The position numbers and the translations under genes were made by a program. Below are positions 35,849 through 47,835 of a DNA stretch of 64,000 bases, in pieces. Location: positions 49,060,481-49,124,480 of the forward strand of contig OX352763.1 of assembly GCA_947095585.1 (NCBI GenBank). Reading direction: 5' to 3'. Below the pieces are notes generated by a model. It worked only from the letters and a program-made list of their open reading frames with translations, had not been told where the DNA came from and made no database searches. This DNA comes from Nephrocerus scutellatus (taxonomy: Eukaryota; Arthropoda; Insecta; Diptera; Pipunculidae). Position 1 is the stretch's first letter, and each line of letters opens with the position of its first letter.

Positions 35849-36018
35849 CTATTTCAGAAAAGTAAATTTGGACAGATGGTCCAAAACAATTAGAATGCCA
35901 ATATTGCCTTGCTTAAATCTTTGAAAAGGTCCAATTATATCTATAAACAATCGCTGAAATACATGTTCCACTGGTGCCATTTGACCCGTGGAACGCTTAT
36001 ATAAATATATATATATAT
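35849..36018 (-). pseudogene. Ty3/Gypsy integrase fragment, copy 1
   Basis: Minus-strand reading RSTGQMAPVEHVFQRLFIDIIGPFQ ... gives the start of a Gypsy integrase core: FIDIIGP holds the first catalytic Asp and IVLDHLSKFTFLK matches the next conserved block. Truncated by a stop after FTFLK and at the other end by the fold-back element inserted in a (TA)n stretch. About 50 residues of a domain usually near 150. Confidence 0.75.
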
Positions 36019-38161
36019 ACAGGGTGTACCAGAATTCGTGGCACAAACGAAGCAGGGTGATAGCGGAGGTCATTTCCAACCAAAATAGCCAAATGAAGTT
36101 TTATCGAATAATTGATGGTTCAAAAGTTATTCCATTTTTAGTATTTTTGGGTAAAATCGCATACGCCGCCACTAAAAAATTAATTTAAAAAAAAACCAAC
36201 AGTTCTTTTGCGTATGTTTATTTTTTAATACGATCTGGAAGAGTGTGCCTTTCTAATAAAGTCATTTTTATAAACTTTATTATCTTCTGTCAAATTAAAA
36301 CAATAGATTTGTGATGTGAAAAACAATGTACAACAGAAAGTTGACCTACCATCAGAAAAACTTGCGACATTAATGCAGATTCTTAAATGGTATCACGCAT
36401 AGAAATATTTAAAACAGAATGATTTTTTTCAATTGTTTTGTGGTGTACGTAGAGTTTAAAAACAGAGATACGTACTTTTGACCTTACATTACTTTACACC
36501 CTGTAATCCTTGAACACTCCTAGCTACAATATCACTGTTGGTCTATTTTGATTGAAAATTAAATCTTTAAGGTCAAAAAAATGTAATTTTTTTAAATTTT
36601 TAAAACCTAACCGATATAAACGTACGTCGTAGTAAAAAAAAAAAAATTTTTTAAATTTATTTTCAAACGCGATTATTTCGAAAAATGCTCTTGGATAATT
36701 TTTTTTGATAAATGCAGTATTAAAGCCCATTGAATTTTCTACAACTTCACCTCATAATATTTCTGCAATAGGTCAACAGGAACAGGATTAAAATTAAAAG
36801 TTTGTGAAATGAATGAAAACGTACTTTGATCTTACATAACTTCACACCCTTAACTCTTGAACGCTTCCAGATACAAGGTTACTATTAATCTTTTTTGAAA
36901 GAAAAGTACATTTTTAAGATCAAACAATCTACATTTTTTTAAATTATTTAAGCCATACCGATATGAAGGTCGTTAAAATCAAAGAAAAACTTTTAAATTG
37001 TATTTACCAACACTTTTGTTTCGAGAAATGCTCTTGGATTTTTTTTTGACAAATACGGTATAATAGCCTTTTGAATTTCATACAAATCAATGGCATTTTG
37101 TTGCACCGTTGCTGCAGGAATACTTAGACGGCAAGCAACTCTTCGTATACGTACTAGTAGTAACTAAACCTGCACTATATCGCTCTTGTTGACCGAATCC
37201 ACAAACATTGTGCCATGGATTTGTAGGAAATTGAACACACTTTAATATAACATCTGTCAAAAAAAAATTATCCGAGAGAATTTCTCGAAACAATCGCGTT
37301 TTTAAATACAATTTAAGAAAAAATAAATTTTGACTTTGACGATCTTCATATCGGTATGGCTTAAATAATTTGAAAAATGTACATTTTTTAATCTTAAAAA
37401 TATAATTTTCTTTCAATAAAGACCTATAGTAACCTTGTAGCTGGAAGTGTTCAAGTGTTATAGGGTGTGAAGCATGTAAGACCAAAAGTACGTTTTCATT
37501 CATTTTACAAACTTTCAATTTTAATCCTGTTCCTGTTGGCCTATAGCAGATATATTATGAGATGAAGTTGTAGAAAATTCAATGGGCTTTAATACTGCAT
37601 TTATCAAAAAAAAATTATCCAAGAGCATTTTTTAAATTAATCGCGTTTGAAAATAAATTTAAAAAAAAAATGTTTTTTGACTTTGACGACGTTTATATCG
37701 GTAATGGTTTTAAGAATTTAAAAAAAATTATATTTTTTGAGCTGAAATATTTAATTTTCTATAAAAATAGACTAACAGTGCTATTGTAGCTAGAAGTGTT
37801 CAAGGGTTACAGGGTGTAAAGTGATGTACGGTCAAAAGTACGTATCTCTGTTTTATAACTCTACGTACACTACAAAACAATTGATAAAAAATCATTCTGT
37901 TTTGAATATTTATATGCGTGATACCATTTAAAAATCTGCATTAATGTCGCAAGTTTTTCTGATGGTCGGTCAACTTTCTGTAGTACATTGTTTTTCCGCC
38001 AGAGCTACTTAAAAATTAATCAAAAAATTTTGGGAAACAAACAGACATCACAAATCTATTGTTTTAATTTGACAGAAGATAATAAAGTTTATAAAAATGA
38101 CTTTATTAGAAAGGCACACTCTTCCAGATCGTATTAAAAAATAAACAAAAACAAAAGAACT
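36019..38161. mobile_element. Fold-back element with nested subrepeats, copy 1 (right arm truncated)
   Basis: Starts ACAGGGTGTACCAGAATTCG. The left arm (about 36019-37085) is repeated in inverted orientation (about 37230-38161): for example AATAAAGTTTATAAAAATGA at 38081 is the complement of 36260-36281. Each arm contains two diverged tandem subunits of about 345 bp (starting near 36470 and 36820) with CGTACTTTGA, TACACCCTG-like, CGATATGAA and ATGCTCTTGGAT blocks. A spacer of about 140 bp lies in the centre. No transposase. The 143-codon frame over the centre is a by-product. Confidence 0.75.
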
Positions 38162-38187
38162 GAACTGAAAGAACTGAAAGAAAAGAA
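38162..38187. other. Filler DNA at the duplication junction
   Basis: GAACTGAAAGAACTGAAAGA plus AAAGAA: short repeats of the adjoining AAAGAACT, as often left by error-prone end joining or template switching. Confidence 0.7.
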
Positions 38188-41100
38188 CGCCACCACTTGC
38201 TAGTTTGGGTAGTTAATCAAACATTTTTTTTGAAGATTTCATTTCGGTTTTCCTTATGCCCAGCGAAGAAGGAAAAACATTACTCGCGTAGTTATGACAT
38301 CTTTCTTTAATGCACTCGAAAATTATAGTGAACAAAAGAATCAACCGTATGGAAATTTAGCCGTACGGTTAGGGCACCAAATTTGTCCTTCTTCTCTTTT
38401 AATTGTAATTTAACTTCGTTAACAAAATTTAACTGGCTCTTAAGACGAAGAAAGAAAGCGCAAGTAATTGCGATTTAACAAAAAAAAGTTGTATTCCGAA
38501 AGCCTGAAAGACTTTTCTTCCCGACTTGGGAACGTTCTCACGCCTTGAAAACTAATCGCTAATATTTAATCATAAAATTTGTTTTTCCTTTTTTTGAAGA
38601 TTTCATTTCGGTTTTTCTTATGCCCAGCGAAGGAGGAAAAATATTACTCGCGCAGTAATGACATCTTTCCTTAATATACTCGAAATTTATTGTGAACAAA
38701 AGCATTAACCATATGGAAATTTAGCCGTAAGATTAGGGCACCAAATTTTTCCTTCCTCTCGTTTTATTGTAATTTAACTTCGTTAACAAAATTTAACTGG
38801 CTATTAGGACGAAGAAAAGAACGCGCAAGTGATTACGATTTAACAAAAAAAATATTATTCCGAAAGCCTGAAAAACTTTTCTTCCCAATTTGGGAACGTC
38901 CTCTCGCCTTGAAAACTAATAGCAGAAGAAGGAAGTTCTCCTTCGCAAGATGCCGAATCACCCATCATTTTTATATATTGGAAGTGTCTATTTCAATCGC
39001 ACCCCTATCACTTTGCTATTTCAGAAAAGTAAATTTGGACAGATGGTCCAAAACAATTAGAATGCCAATATTGCCTTGCTTAAATCTTTGAAAAGGTCCA
39101 ATTATATCTATAAACAATCGCTGAAATACATGTTCCACTGGTGCCATTTGACCCGTGGAACGCTTATATAAATATATATATATATACAGGGTGTACCAGA
39201 ATTCGTGGCACAAACGAAGCAGGGTGATAGCGGAGGTCATTTCCAACCAAAATAGCCAAATGAAGTTTTATCGAATAATTGATGGTTCAAAAGTTATTCC
39301 ATTTTTAGTATTTTTGGGTAAAATCGCATACGCCGCCACTAAAAAATTAATTTAAAAAAAAACCAACAGTTCTTTTGCGTATGTTTATTTTTTAATACGA
39401 TCTGGAAGAGTGTGCCTTTCTAATAAAGTCATTTTTATAAACTTTATTATCTTCTGTCAAATTAAAACAATAGATTTGTGATGTGAAAAACAATGTACTA
39501 CAGAAAGTTGACCTACCATCAGAAAAACTTGCGACATTAATGCAGATTCTTAAATGGTATCACGCATAGAAATATTTAAAACAGAATGATTTTTTTCAAT
39601 TGTTTTGTGGTGTACGTAGAGTTTAAAAACAGAGATACGTACTTTTGACCTTACATTACTTTACACCCTGTAATCCTTGAACACTCCTAGCTACAATATC
39701 ACTGTTGGTCTATTTTGATTGAAAATTAAATCTTTAAGGTCAAAAAAATGTAATTTTTTTAAATTTTTAAAACCTAACCGATATAAACGTACGTCGTAGT
39801 AAAAAAAAAAAATTTTTTTAAATTTATTTTCAAACGCGATTATTTCGAAAAATGCTCTTGGATAATTTTTTTTGATAAATGCAGTATTAAAGCCCATTGA
39901 ATTTTCTACAACTTCACCTCATAATATTTCTGCAATAGGTCAACAGGAACAGGATTAAAATTAAAAGTTTGTGAAATGAATGAAAACGTACTTTGATCTT
40001 ACATAACTTCACACCCTTAACTCTTGAACGCTTCCAGATACAAGGTTACTATTAATCTTTTTTGAAAGAAAAGTACATTTTTAAGATCAAACAATCTACA
40101 TTTTTTTAAATTATTTAAGCCATACCGATATGAAGGTCGTTAAAATCAAAGAAAAACTTTTAAATTGTATTTACCAACACTTTTGTTTCGAGAAATGCTC
40201 TTGGATTTTTTTTTGACAAATACGGTATAATAGCCTTTTGAATTTCATACAAATCAATGGCATTTTGTTGCACCGTTGCTGCAGGAATACTTAGACGGCA
40301 AGCAACTCTTCGTATACGTACTAGTAGTAACTAAACCTGCACTATATCGCTCTTGTTGACCGAATCCACAAACATTGTGCCATGGATTTGTAGGAAATTG
40401 AACACACTTTAATATAACATCTGTCAAAAAAAAATTATCCGAGAGAATTTCTCGAAACAATCGCGTTTTTAAATACAATTTAAGAAAAAATAAATTTTGA
40501 CTTTGACGATCTTCATATCGGTATGGCTTAAATAATTTGAAAAATGTACATTTTTTAATCTTAAAAATATAATTTTCTTTCAATAAAGACCTATAGTAAC
40601 CTTGTAGCTGGAAGTGTTCAAGTGTTATAGGGTGTGAAGCATGTAAGACCAAAAGTACGTTTTCATTCATTTTACAAACTTTCAATTTTAATCCTGTTCC
40701 TGTTGGCCTATAGCAGATATATTATGAGATGAAGTTGTAGAAAATTCAATGGGCTTTAATACTGCATTTATCAAAAAAAAATTATCCAAGAGCATTTTTT
40801 AAATTAATCGCGTTTGAAAATAAATTTAAAAAAAAAATGTTTTTTGACTTTGACGACGTTTATATCGGTAATGGTTTTAAGAATTTAAAAAAAATTATAT
40901 TTTTTGAGCTGAAATATTTAATTTTCTATAAAAATAGACTAACAGTGCTATTGTAGCTAGAAGTGTTCAAGGGTTACAGGGTGTAAAGTGATGTACGGTC
41001 AAAAGTACGTATCTCTGTTTTATAACTCTACGTACACTACAAAACAATTGATAAAAAATCATTCTGTTTTGAATATTTATATGCGTGATACCATTTAAAA

Positions 41101-41328
41101 ATCTGCATTAATGTCGCAAGTTTTTCTGATGGTCGGTCAACTTTCTGTAGTACATTGTTTTTCCGCCAGAGCTACTTAAAAATTAATCAAAAAATTTTGG
41201 GAAACAAACAGACATCACAAATCTATTGTTTTAATTTGACAGAAGATAATAAAGTTTATAAAAATGACTTTATTAGAAAGGCACACTCTTCCAGATCGTA
41301 TTAAAAAATAAACAAAAACAAAAGAACT
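38188..41328. repeat. 3.14 kb tandem duplication, copy 2
   Basis: Direct repeat of 35021-38161, with LTR-like repeats, Gypsy scrap and fold-back. Unlike copy 1, the sequence continues past 41328 into the rest of the fold-back right arm, so copy 2 preserves the original right junction. Confidence 0.9.
39016..39185 (-). pseudogene. Ty3/Gypsy integrase fragment, copy 2
   Basis: Identical to copy 1 (FIDIIGPFQ, LDHLSKFTFLK). Confidence 0.75.
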
Positions 41329-41490
41329 GTTGGTTTTTTTTTTAATTAATTTTTTAGTGGCGGCGTATGCGATTTTACCCAAAAATACTAAAAATGGAAT
41401 AACTTTTCAGCAATCAACAATTCTTTAAAACTTCATTTGGCTATTTTGGTTGGAAATGACCTCCGCTATCACCCTGTGTTGCTTTGGCAA
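39186..41490. mobile_element. Fold-back element, copy 2 (both arms)
   Basis: Complete form. 41330-41477 (TGGCGGCGTATGCGATTTTA ... GACCTCCGCTATCACCCTGT) is the inverted repeat of 39200-39370. The outermost 30 or so bases of the two ends differ (GGCACAAACGAAG against GCCAAAGCAACA inverted), so the exact right end is uncertain by about 20 bp. Confidence 0.75.
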
Positions 41491-42309
41491 AGCTGGCTTG
41501 GCTTACAACAACAAAAGCATAAGCATAAAACCGAAAATAAATCCAAAAATCTTTACGATTTAAAAACTAAAGCCATTTTATAGTTATGGTACTCGCTTTT
41601 TTTCCTTCTTAAAAGACTCCAGTTAATAAAAAAACATTCTCAAAATTATTCCATCGCAAGACGCTAAACAATTGTTTAAAAACAAGTTCGATCAAATTTT
41701 GACTGGTGAAAGTCGACATTCGAGTGAGCAAACTCACGAATAAACAAATAAATAAATAAATAAAATTGATTTTTCTTGAGTTATACTCGTATGTATATAA
41801 AGTAAAAACAAATGATGGTGAAAGTTAGAGTAGTTTGTGGTCGATGCAAAATCGAAGTTTTAAAAAATATCCAAAATAAAATAACTGTACATTAGAGAAC
41901 TTTTTTCCAAATTAGTCAGAATGGCATGCATTTAAATCGGTTCATAAGATTACAAGCACCATACAAATGAATGAAAAATCTGTTATTGGATTTTTAGGAA
42001 CATTGATTTTCAAAACAAGTTTTTTTAGCTTACTTTGTTGTTCGGGTAGAATTTCGTAATTGATTTTAAACTAACTTCCCTGTGAACTAGAGACTTGAAA
42101 CTTTAACTATAGCTTTGAATCTGAACTGTAGTGACTATAATGCTAAGTTGGAGAGTTGCAACAACAAACCAATTAAGGTGAACAGTGCATATATAAAATG
42201 AGGAATTTAGGCTTGAAGAAACCAAGTGGATGATCATTGACAAAATGCAAAAAATAATTTTTTAATTTAAAACGTTTTTAAAACGACCCAATACAGATAG
42301 TCCTGTACA
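41491..42309. other. AT-rich stretch without recognised feature
   Basis: About 820 bp. A short (AAAT)n at about 41739-41764. No open frame, RNA gene or repeat match to the rest of the window was seen. Confidence 0.4.
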
Positions 42310-42533
42310 TATCTTTTCGTAGAGCGTGGAATGTTAGGACCTGGATGAGAGTGATGTCCCAAGGCATATGCCCGGGCAGCGACAGACATCCTGCAGGTGA
42401 TATCCTGCATCTAACCTAGCAGAAACAAACGAAATAAAGTAGAACAAATTTGAAAGATATTAGGATGGATATATAGAAGGACGGGGAATTAAAATGAGAA
42501 AGTCAGGATGATGGAAAATTAGAAAGATAGATA

Positions 42534-43837
42534 ACGGGTGTTTTTTTAAGAGGTTGCCGATTTTTTTTTTGAATAAAACACATATAAAATTATGAAATGA
42601 CCAAAATTTTTTTTTATTTGGTAGATAATTTTTTGGCATTTAACATTTAAACACAATTTCTGGCATATGGCTACCACGACTATTTTTCACAAATGTCATT
42701 CTGGAGGTCCAATTTTCCAGCACTTTTTCAAGCATTTGAGGGCGTATGTCAGCAATGACACGTTGAATATTGGTTTCCAAAGCGTCAATCGATTGAGGTT
42801 TATCCACATAAACCAATGACTTCACGTATCCCCACAAAAAGTAATCGAGTGGCGTCAAATCGCACGAACGCGGAGGCCAATTCACCAGACCATTTCTCGA
42901 AATAATGTTGTCGTTGAAAGTTTCTTTCAATAAGTCGATTGTTTCACGTGCTGTATGGCAAGTGGCACCATCTTGTTGAAACCACATTTCATCCATATCC
43001 ATATCTTCAAGATTTGACAACAAAAACTCATTTAACATGGTTCTGTATCGATTTCCATTCACGGTAACGCGTCGTCCTTCCTCATTTTTAAAGAAATATG
43101 GACCGATGATCCCACCAGCCCATAGACCGCACCAAACAGTACATTTATCAGGATGCATTGGTAATTCTTGAACGGCGTGTGGATTATCTTTGCTCCAAAT
43201 GCGACAATTTTGTTTGTTGACGTATCCATTTAACAAAAAATGCGCCTCATCACTGAAGAGAATTTTACGGTAAAAAAATGGATCTTCGTTCAATTGATTT
43301 AACGACCAATCACTGAATTCACGGCGCAAACGATGGTCGTGTGGCTTTAATTCTTGCACCAATTGAATTTTGTATGGCACCAAACCCAAATCTTTACGTA
43401 AAATTTTCCATAAAGTCGATGGACAAAGTCCAATTTGCTGAGCACGACGACGAATCGATAAATTGTCGTTTTCTTCGACACTGGCCTCAACGACAGCAAT
43501 ATTTTCTTCTGTACGAACTCTTCTCATTCTTGTCGGTGGCTTGGCATCCAAAAGAGTGAATGTAGACCGAAATTTGGTAATTACGTTCTTTATGGTGGTC
43601 TCTGACGGACGATTATGTGCACCATAAAATTCACGAAGTGCTCTATAAACATTTTTAATTGAACACTGATTTTGAAAATAAATTTCCACGATTTGAAAAC
43701 GTTGTTCTGGAGTTAACCTATTCATAATGATTTGCCAAACAATACTGAGTAGAAATGCCACTTTGAGCTGTCAAAACAACTGTCATAAAATAAAACGACA
43801 TCTATCGGAAAAACAAACCTCCTAAAAAAACACCCTT
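42534..43837 (-). mobile_element. Rosa-like (DD41D) mariner copy 2
   Basis: 1304 bp, TA on both sides (42532-42533, 43838-43839), inserted in the GATA run of repeat A. Left end ACGGGTGTTTTTTTAAGAGG, right end inverted AAGGGTGTTTTTTTAGGAGG. Nearly identical to copy 1. Confidence 0.95.
42640..43725 (-). CDS. Tc1/mariner transposase, DD41D (rosa-like), intact
   Basis: 361 aa from ATG 43725 (MNRLTPEQRF), same as copy 1 except SRNGLVNW for SRNGPVNW in the loop between the second and third catalytic Asp. Triad ILFSDEAHF, QQDGATCHTA, LTPLDYFLWG. Mariner transposases are expected to have Pro-rich sequence in that loop, so copy 1 may be the ancestral form. Uninterrupted and possibly active. Confidence 0.93.
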   Translation of the reverse strand: MNRLTPEQRFQIVEIYFQNQCSIKNVYRALREFYGAHNRPSETTIKNVITKFRSTFTLLDAKPPTRMRRVRTEENIAVVEASVEENDNLSIRRRAQQIGLCPSTLWKILRKDLGLVPYKIQLVQELKPHDHRLRREFSDWSLNQLNEDPFFYRKILFSDEAHFLLNGYVNKQNCRIWSKDNPHAVQELPMHPDKCTVWCGLWAGGIIGPYFFKNEEGRRVTVNGNRYRTMLNEFLLSNLEDMDMDEMWFQQDGATCHTARETIDLLKETFNDNIISRNGLVNWPPRSCDLTPLDYFLWGYVKSLVYVDKPQSIDALETNIQRVIADIRPQMLEKVLENWTSRMTFVKNSRGSHMPEIVFKC

Positions 43838-43880
43838 TAGATAGATAGATAGATAGATATATAGATAGAAAGATAGAAAG
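43838..43880. repeat. GATA microsatellite
   Basis: TAGATAGATAGATAGATA and variants; the part of repeat A displaced by mariner copy 2. Confidence 0.85.
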
Positions 43881-43959
43881 AGTGTAAGTGTGGAAAAGTG
43901 TGAAAAGAGTGTGTGTGTGTGTGTAAATGTAGGAGAGTGTGAGAAGTGAGAGAGAATTA

Positions 43960-45235
43960 TAAATTTAGATTTTGGTTTGGATTTAGTTTCAGATTTAGAT
44001 TAAGATATAGATTTAGATTTAGAAAAGGATTAGATTTAGGTTTAGATTTAGATTTAGAAATAGATTTGGCTTTAGATTTAGGTTTGGGTTTAGATTTAGA
44101 TTTAGAGTTGGGTTTAGACTAAGATTTTGGCTTAGATTTAGATTTATATTTAGATATAGATTGAGGTTTAGACTTATATTTAGATATAGATTCATAAATA
44201 ATAGATTATAAATTTAGATTTTGGTTTGGATTTAGTTTCAGATTGAGATTAAGATATAGATTTAGATTTAGAAAAGGATTAGATTTAGGTTTAGATTTGG
44301 AAATAGATTTGGCTTTAGATTTAGATTTAGGTTTGGGTTTAGATTTAGATTGAGTTTAGTTAGTTGGGTTTAGACTAAGATTTTGGCTTAGATTTAGATT
44401 TATATTTAGATATAGATTGAGGTTTAGACTTATATTTAGATATAGATTCAGATTTAGAATTAGGTTTAGATTGAGATTTAGGTTTAGATTTAGGTTTGGG
44501 TTTGGATTCAGATTTAGAGTTGGATTCAGACTTAGATTTTGGTTTAGATTTAGGTTTTGATTTAGATTTAGATTGAGGTTTAGATTTATATTAAGATATA
44601 GATTCAGATTTAGGATAAGGTTTTGATTTATATATAGATTTAGGTTTAGAATTGGGTTTAGATTAAGATTTAGGTTTGGATTTAGGTTTAGATTTAGAAT
44701 TGGCTTAGGTTTAGATTTAAGTTTTTAGATTAAGGTTTTAGATTTAGATATAGATTGAGGTTTAGATCAATATTAAGATATAGATTCAGATTTAGAATAA
44801 GGTTTAGATTTAGATATAGATTTAGGTTTTTAGATTTAGGTTTTAGATTTAGATATAGATTGAGGTTTAGATTAATATTAAGATATAGATTCAGATTTAG
44901 AATAAGGTTTAGATTTAGGTTTGGGTTTAGATTCAGATTTAGAGTTAGATTTAGACTTAGATTTTGGTTTAGATTTAGGTTTTGATTTAGATTGAGGTTT
45001 AGATTTATATTAAGATATAGATTACGATTTAGGATAAGGTTTTGATTTAGATATAGATTTAGGTTTAGAATTGGGTTTAGATTAAGATTTAGGTTTAGAT
45101 TTAGAATTGGCTTATGTTGAGATTTAGGTTTTTAGATTTAAGTTTTAGATTTAGATATATATTGAGGTTTAGATTAATATTAAGATATAGATTCAGATTT
45201 AGAATAAGGTTTAGATTTAGATATAGATTTATAAC
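43960..45235 (+). repeat. TTTAGR degenerate hexamer minisatellite, block 1
   Basis: About 1.28 kb of GATTTAG/GGTTTAG/GATATAG units, with an overlying longer period (the stretch TTATAAATTTAGATTTTGG at 43958 returns near 44204, about 246 bp). Protein frames across it (RFRFRYRF...) are by-products. Confidence 0.9.
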
Positions 45236-45404
45236 GTATTGAAGTGAAAGTTTTTTACGGAGTGGGCAATCATTTTCAAGCTTTACACTGCTATTACTCT
45301 GTTGTACACATTGCTCTGTTGTACACTTTTGTTAATTATATGCATAGTTTTCTATAGTTATATTTTATATGTATGTAACTATATATGTATATAACTACAA
45401 ATAT

Positions 45405-45447
<43 letters not shown>

Positions 45448-45461
45448 CATATATTACTACG
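45236..45461. other. Spacer with (TA)n microsatellite
   Basis: Unassigned sequence with two CTCTGTTGTACAC repeats (about 45297-45330) and an (AT)n run at about 45408-45441, just before the satellite. Confidence 0.6.
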
Positions 45462-47835
45462 GCCACAGCTCCTATGGAAAATCTGGTATCTGGCCATAGG
45501 GTCTGGAATTTTTGGAACCAAGCCATTTCTCAAGGCATTCGTATGAAACTCGGAATGTAGTACTAATATGCGACTATAAGATTTGTTCCTATGGAAATTT
45601 TGGAATCTGGCCAATAGGGTCTGGAATTTTTGGAACCAAGCCATTTCTCAAGGGATTCGTATGAAACTCGGAATTCTGTGATCTGGCCAATAGGGTCTTG
45701 TGTTTTGGGAACCAAGCCATTTCTCAGGGATTCGTATGCGACTATAAGATTTGTTCCTATTGAAACTCTGGGGTGTGGCCAAAAGGGTCCGCAGTTTTGG
45801 GATCCAAGCCACTTCTTAAGCGATATGTATGAAACTCGGAATGTAAGACTAATATGCGACTATAAGATTTGTTTCTATAGAAATTCTGTGATCTGGCCAA
45901 TAGGGTCTGGAATTTTTGGAACCAAGCCATTTCTCAAGCGATTCGTATGAAAATCGGAATGAAGGACTAATATGCGACTATTAAATTTGTTCCTGTGGAA
46001 ATTCTGGGATCTGGCCAATAGGGCTGGAGTTTTGGGAACTAAGTAATTTCTAAAGCGATTCGTATGAAACTCGGAATGTAGGACTTGTTATGAGATTCGT
46101 TCCTATGGAAATTCTGGGATCTGGCCAATAGAGTCTGATTCTGGAAACCAAGCCATTTCTGAAGCGATTCGTATGAAACGCGGAATGTAGGACTAATATG
46201 CGACTATAAGATTTGTTTTTAAATTCTTGGATGTGGCCAATAGGGTCTGCAGTTTTGGGAACTAAGCCATTTCTCAAGCGATTCGTATGAAACTCTATGG
46301 ATCTGGCCAGTAGGGTCTGGAATTTTTGGACCCAACCATTTCTTAAGCGATTCGTATGAAACTCGGAATGTAGGACTTATATGCGACTATAAAATTTGTT
46401 CCTATGCAAATTCTGGGATCTGGCCAATAGGCTCTGGAATTTTTGAACCAAGCTATTTCTCAAGGGATTCGTATGAATCTCTGAATGTAGGACTAATATC
46501 CGACTTTAATATTTGTTCCTATGGAAATTCTGGGAGTTTTGGGAACCAAGCCATTTCTCAAGGGATTCGTATGAAAATCGGAATGAAGGAATAACATGCG
46601 ACTATAAGATTTGTTCCTATGGAAATTCTGGGATTTGGCCAATAGGGTCTGGAATTTTGGGATCCAAGCCACTTCTCACGCGATACGTATGAAAATCGGA
46701 ATGTAGGAGTAATATGCAACTATAAAATTTGTGTCTATTGAAATTCTGTGATCTGGCCAATAGGGTCTGGAATTTTGGGAACCTAGCCATTTCTCAAGCG
46801 ATTCGTATGAAACTCGTAATGTAGGACTAATACGCGATTATAAGATTTGTTCCAATTGAAATTCTGGGATCTTGCCAATAGGGTCTGGAGTTTTGGGAAC
46901 TAAGTAATTTCTAAAGCGATTCGTATGAAACTCGGAATGTAGGACTTATATGCGACTATGAGATTCGTTCCTATGGAAATTCTGGGATCTGGCCAATGGA
47001 GTCTGATTCTGGAAACCAAGCCATTTATCAAGGGATTCGTATAAAACTCGGAATGTAGGACTAATATGCGACTATAAGATTTGTTCCTATTGAAACTCTG
47101 GGGTGTGGCCAATAGGGTCCGCAGTTTTGGGATCCAAGCCACTTCTCAAGCGATATGTATGAAACTCGGAATGTAGGACTAATATGAGACTATAAGATTT
47201 GTTTCTATAGAAATTCTGTGATCTGGCCAATAGGGTCTGGAATTTTGGGAACAAGCATTTTCTCAAGCGATTCGTATGAAACTCGTTATGTAGGACTAAT
47301 ATGACACTACAAGATTTGTTCCTATGGAAAGCCAATGGGGTCTGGAATTTTGGGAACCAAACCACTTCTCAAGCGATTCGTATGAAAATCGGAATGAAGG
47401 ACTAATATGCGACTATTAAATTTGTTCCTGTTGAAATTCTGGGATCTGGCCAATAGGGCTGGAGTTTTGGGAACTAAGTAATTTCTAAAGCGATTCGTAT
47501 GAAACTCGGAATGTAGGACTTATTATGAGATTCGTTCCTATTGAAATTCTGTGATCTGGCCAATAGAGTCTGATTCTGGAAACCAAGCCCTTTCTGAAGC
47601 GATTCGTATGAAACTCGGAATGTATGACTAATATGCGACTATAAGATTTGCTCCTATTTAAATTCTGGGATGTGACCAATAGGGTCTGCAGTTTTGGGAA
47701 CTAAGCCATTTCTCAAGCGATTCGTATGAAACTCGGAATGTAGGACTAATATGCGACTATAAGACTTGTTCCTATGGAAATACTGGGATTTGGTCAATAG
47801 GGTCTGGAATTTTTTGGAACTAAGCCATTTCTCAT
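45462..47835 (+). repeat. 118-bp satellite, block 1 (about 20 monomers)
   Basis: Monomer contains ATCTGGCCAATAGGGTCTGG, AACCAAGCCATTTCTCAAG, CGATTCGTATGAAACTCGG, AATGTAGGACTAATATGCG and ACTATAAGATTTGTTCCTAT. Period about 118 bp (for example 45505 to 45623). Monomers come in variants (TCTGATTCTGGAAACC; GATCCAAGCCACTTCTC; short CCTATGGAAAGCCAATGGGG), and these recur in the same order, which suggests higher-order repeats. Small open frames across it are by-products. Confidence 0.92.

Larger units (their letters stand above)
35021..38161. repeat. 3.14 kb tandem duplication, copy 1
   Basis: From CGCCACCACTTGCTAG to ACAAAAGAACT; copy 2 follows at an offset of 3167 bp. I find only a couple of differences (for example TGTACAAC at 36330 against TGTACTAC, and a shift in an A/T run near 36646). 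A 26-bp filler (38162-38187) made of GAACTGAAA units lies between copies. The right arm of the fold-back element is cut off at the junction in this copy. Confidence 0.9.
42310..43945 (+). repeat. Dispersed repeat A, copy 1 (split by mariner copy 2)
   Basis: Starts ATATCTTTTCGTAGAG and includes ATGAGAGTGATGTCCCAAGG and CATATGCCCGGGCAGCGACA, then a GATA run, then AGAGTGTAAGTGTGGAAAAG and a short (TG)n at about 43909-43923. Repeated at 49996-50286 with roughly 90-95% identity by eye. Family unknown. In this copy the (TG)n is not occupied by a LINE. Confidence 0.75.

Noticed and set aside
37087..37518. 143-aa minus-strand frame in the fold-back element (and its copy at 40254)
   Set aside because: Sits across the palindrome centre, AT-rich composition, no domain; expected by chance.
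44755..44985. Arg-Phe repeat protein frame
   Set aside because: Translation of the TTTAGR minisatellite.
45369..45644. Short Tyr-Ile frames around 45.4 kb
   Set aside because: Translation of the (TA)n microsatellite.
45900..45960. CENP-B-box-like TTCGTATGAAACTCGG in the satellite monomer
   Set aside because: The essential spacing TTCGnnnnAnnCGGG is not met (CGG is displaced and followed by A), and insects have no clear CENP-B use of this box.
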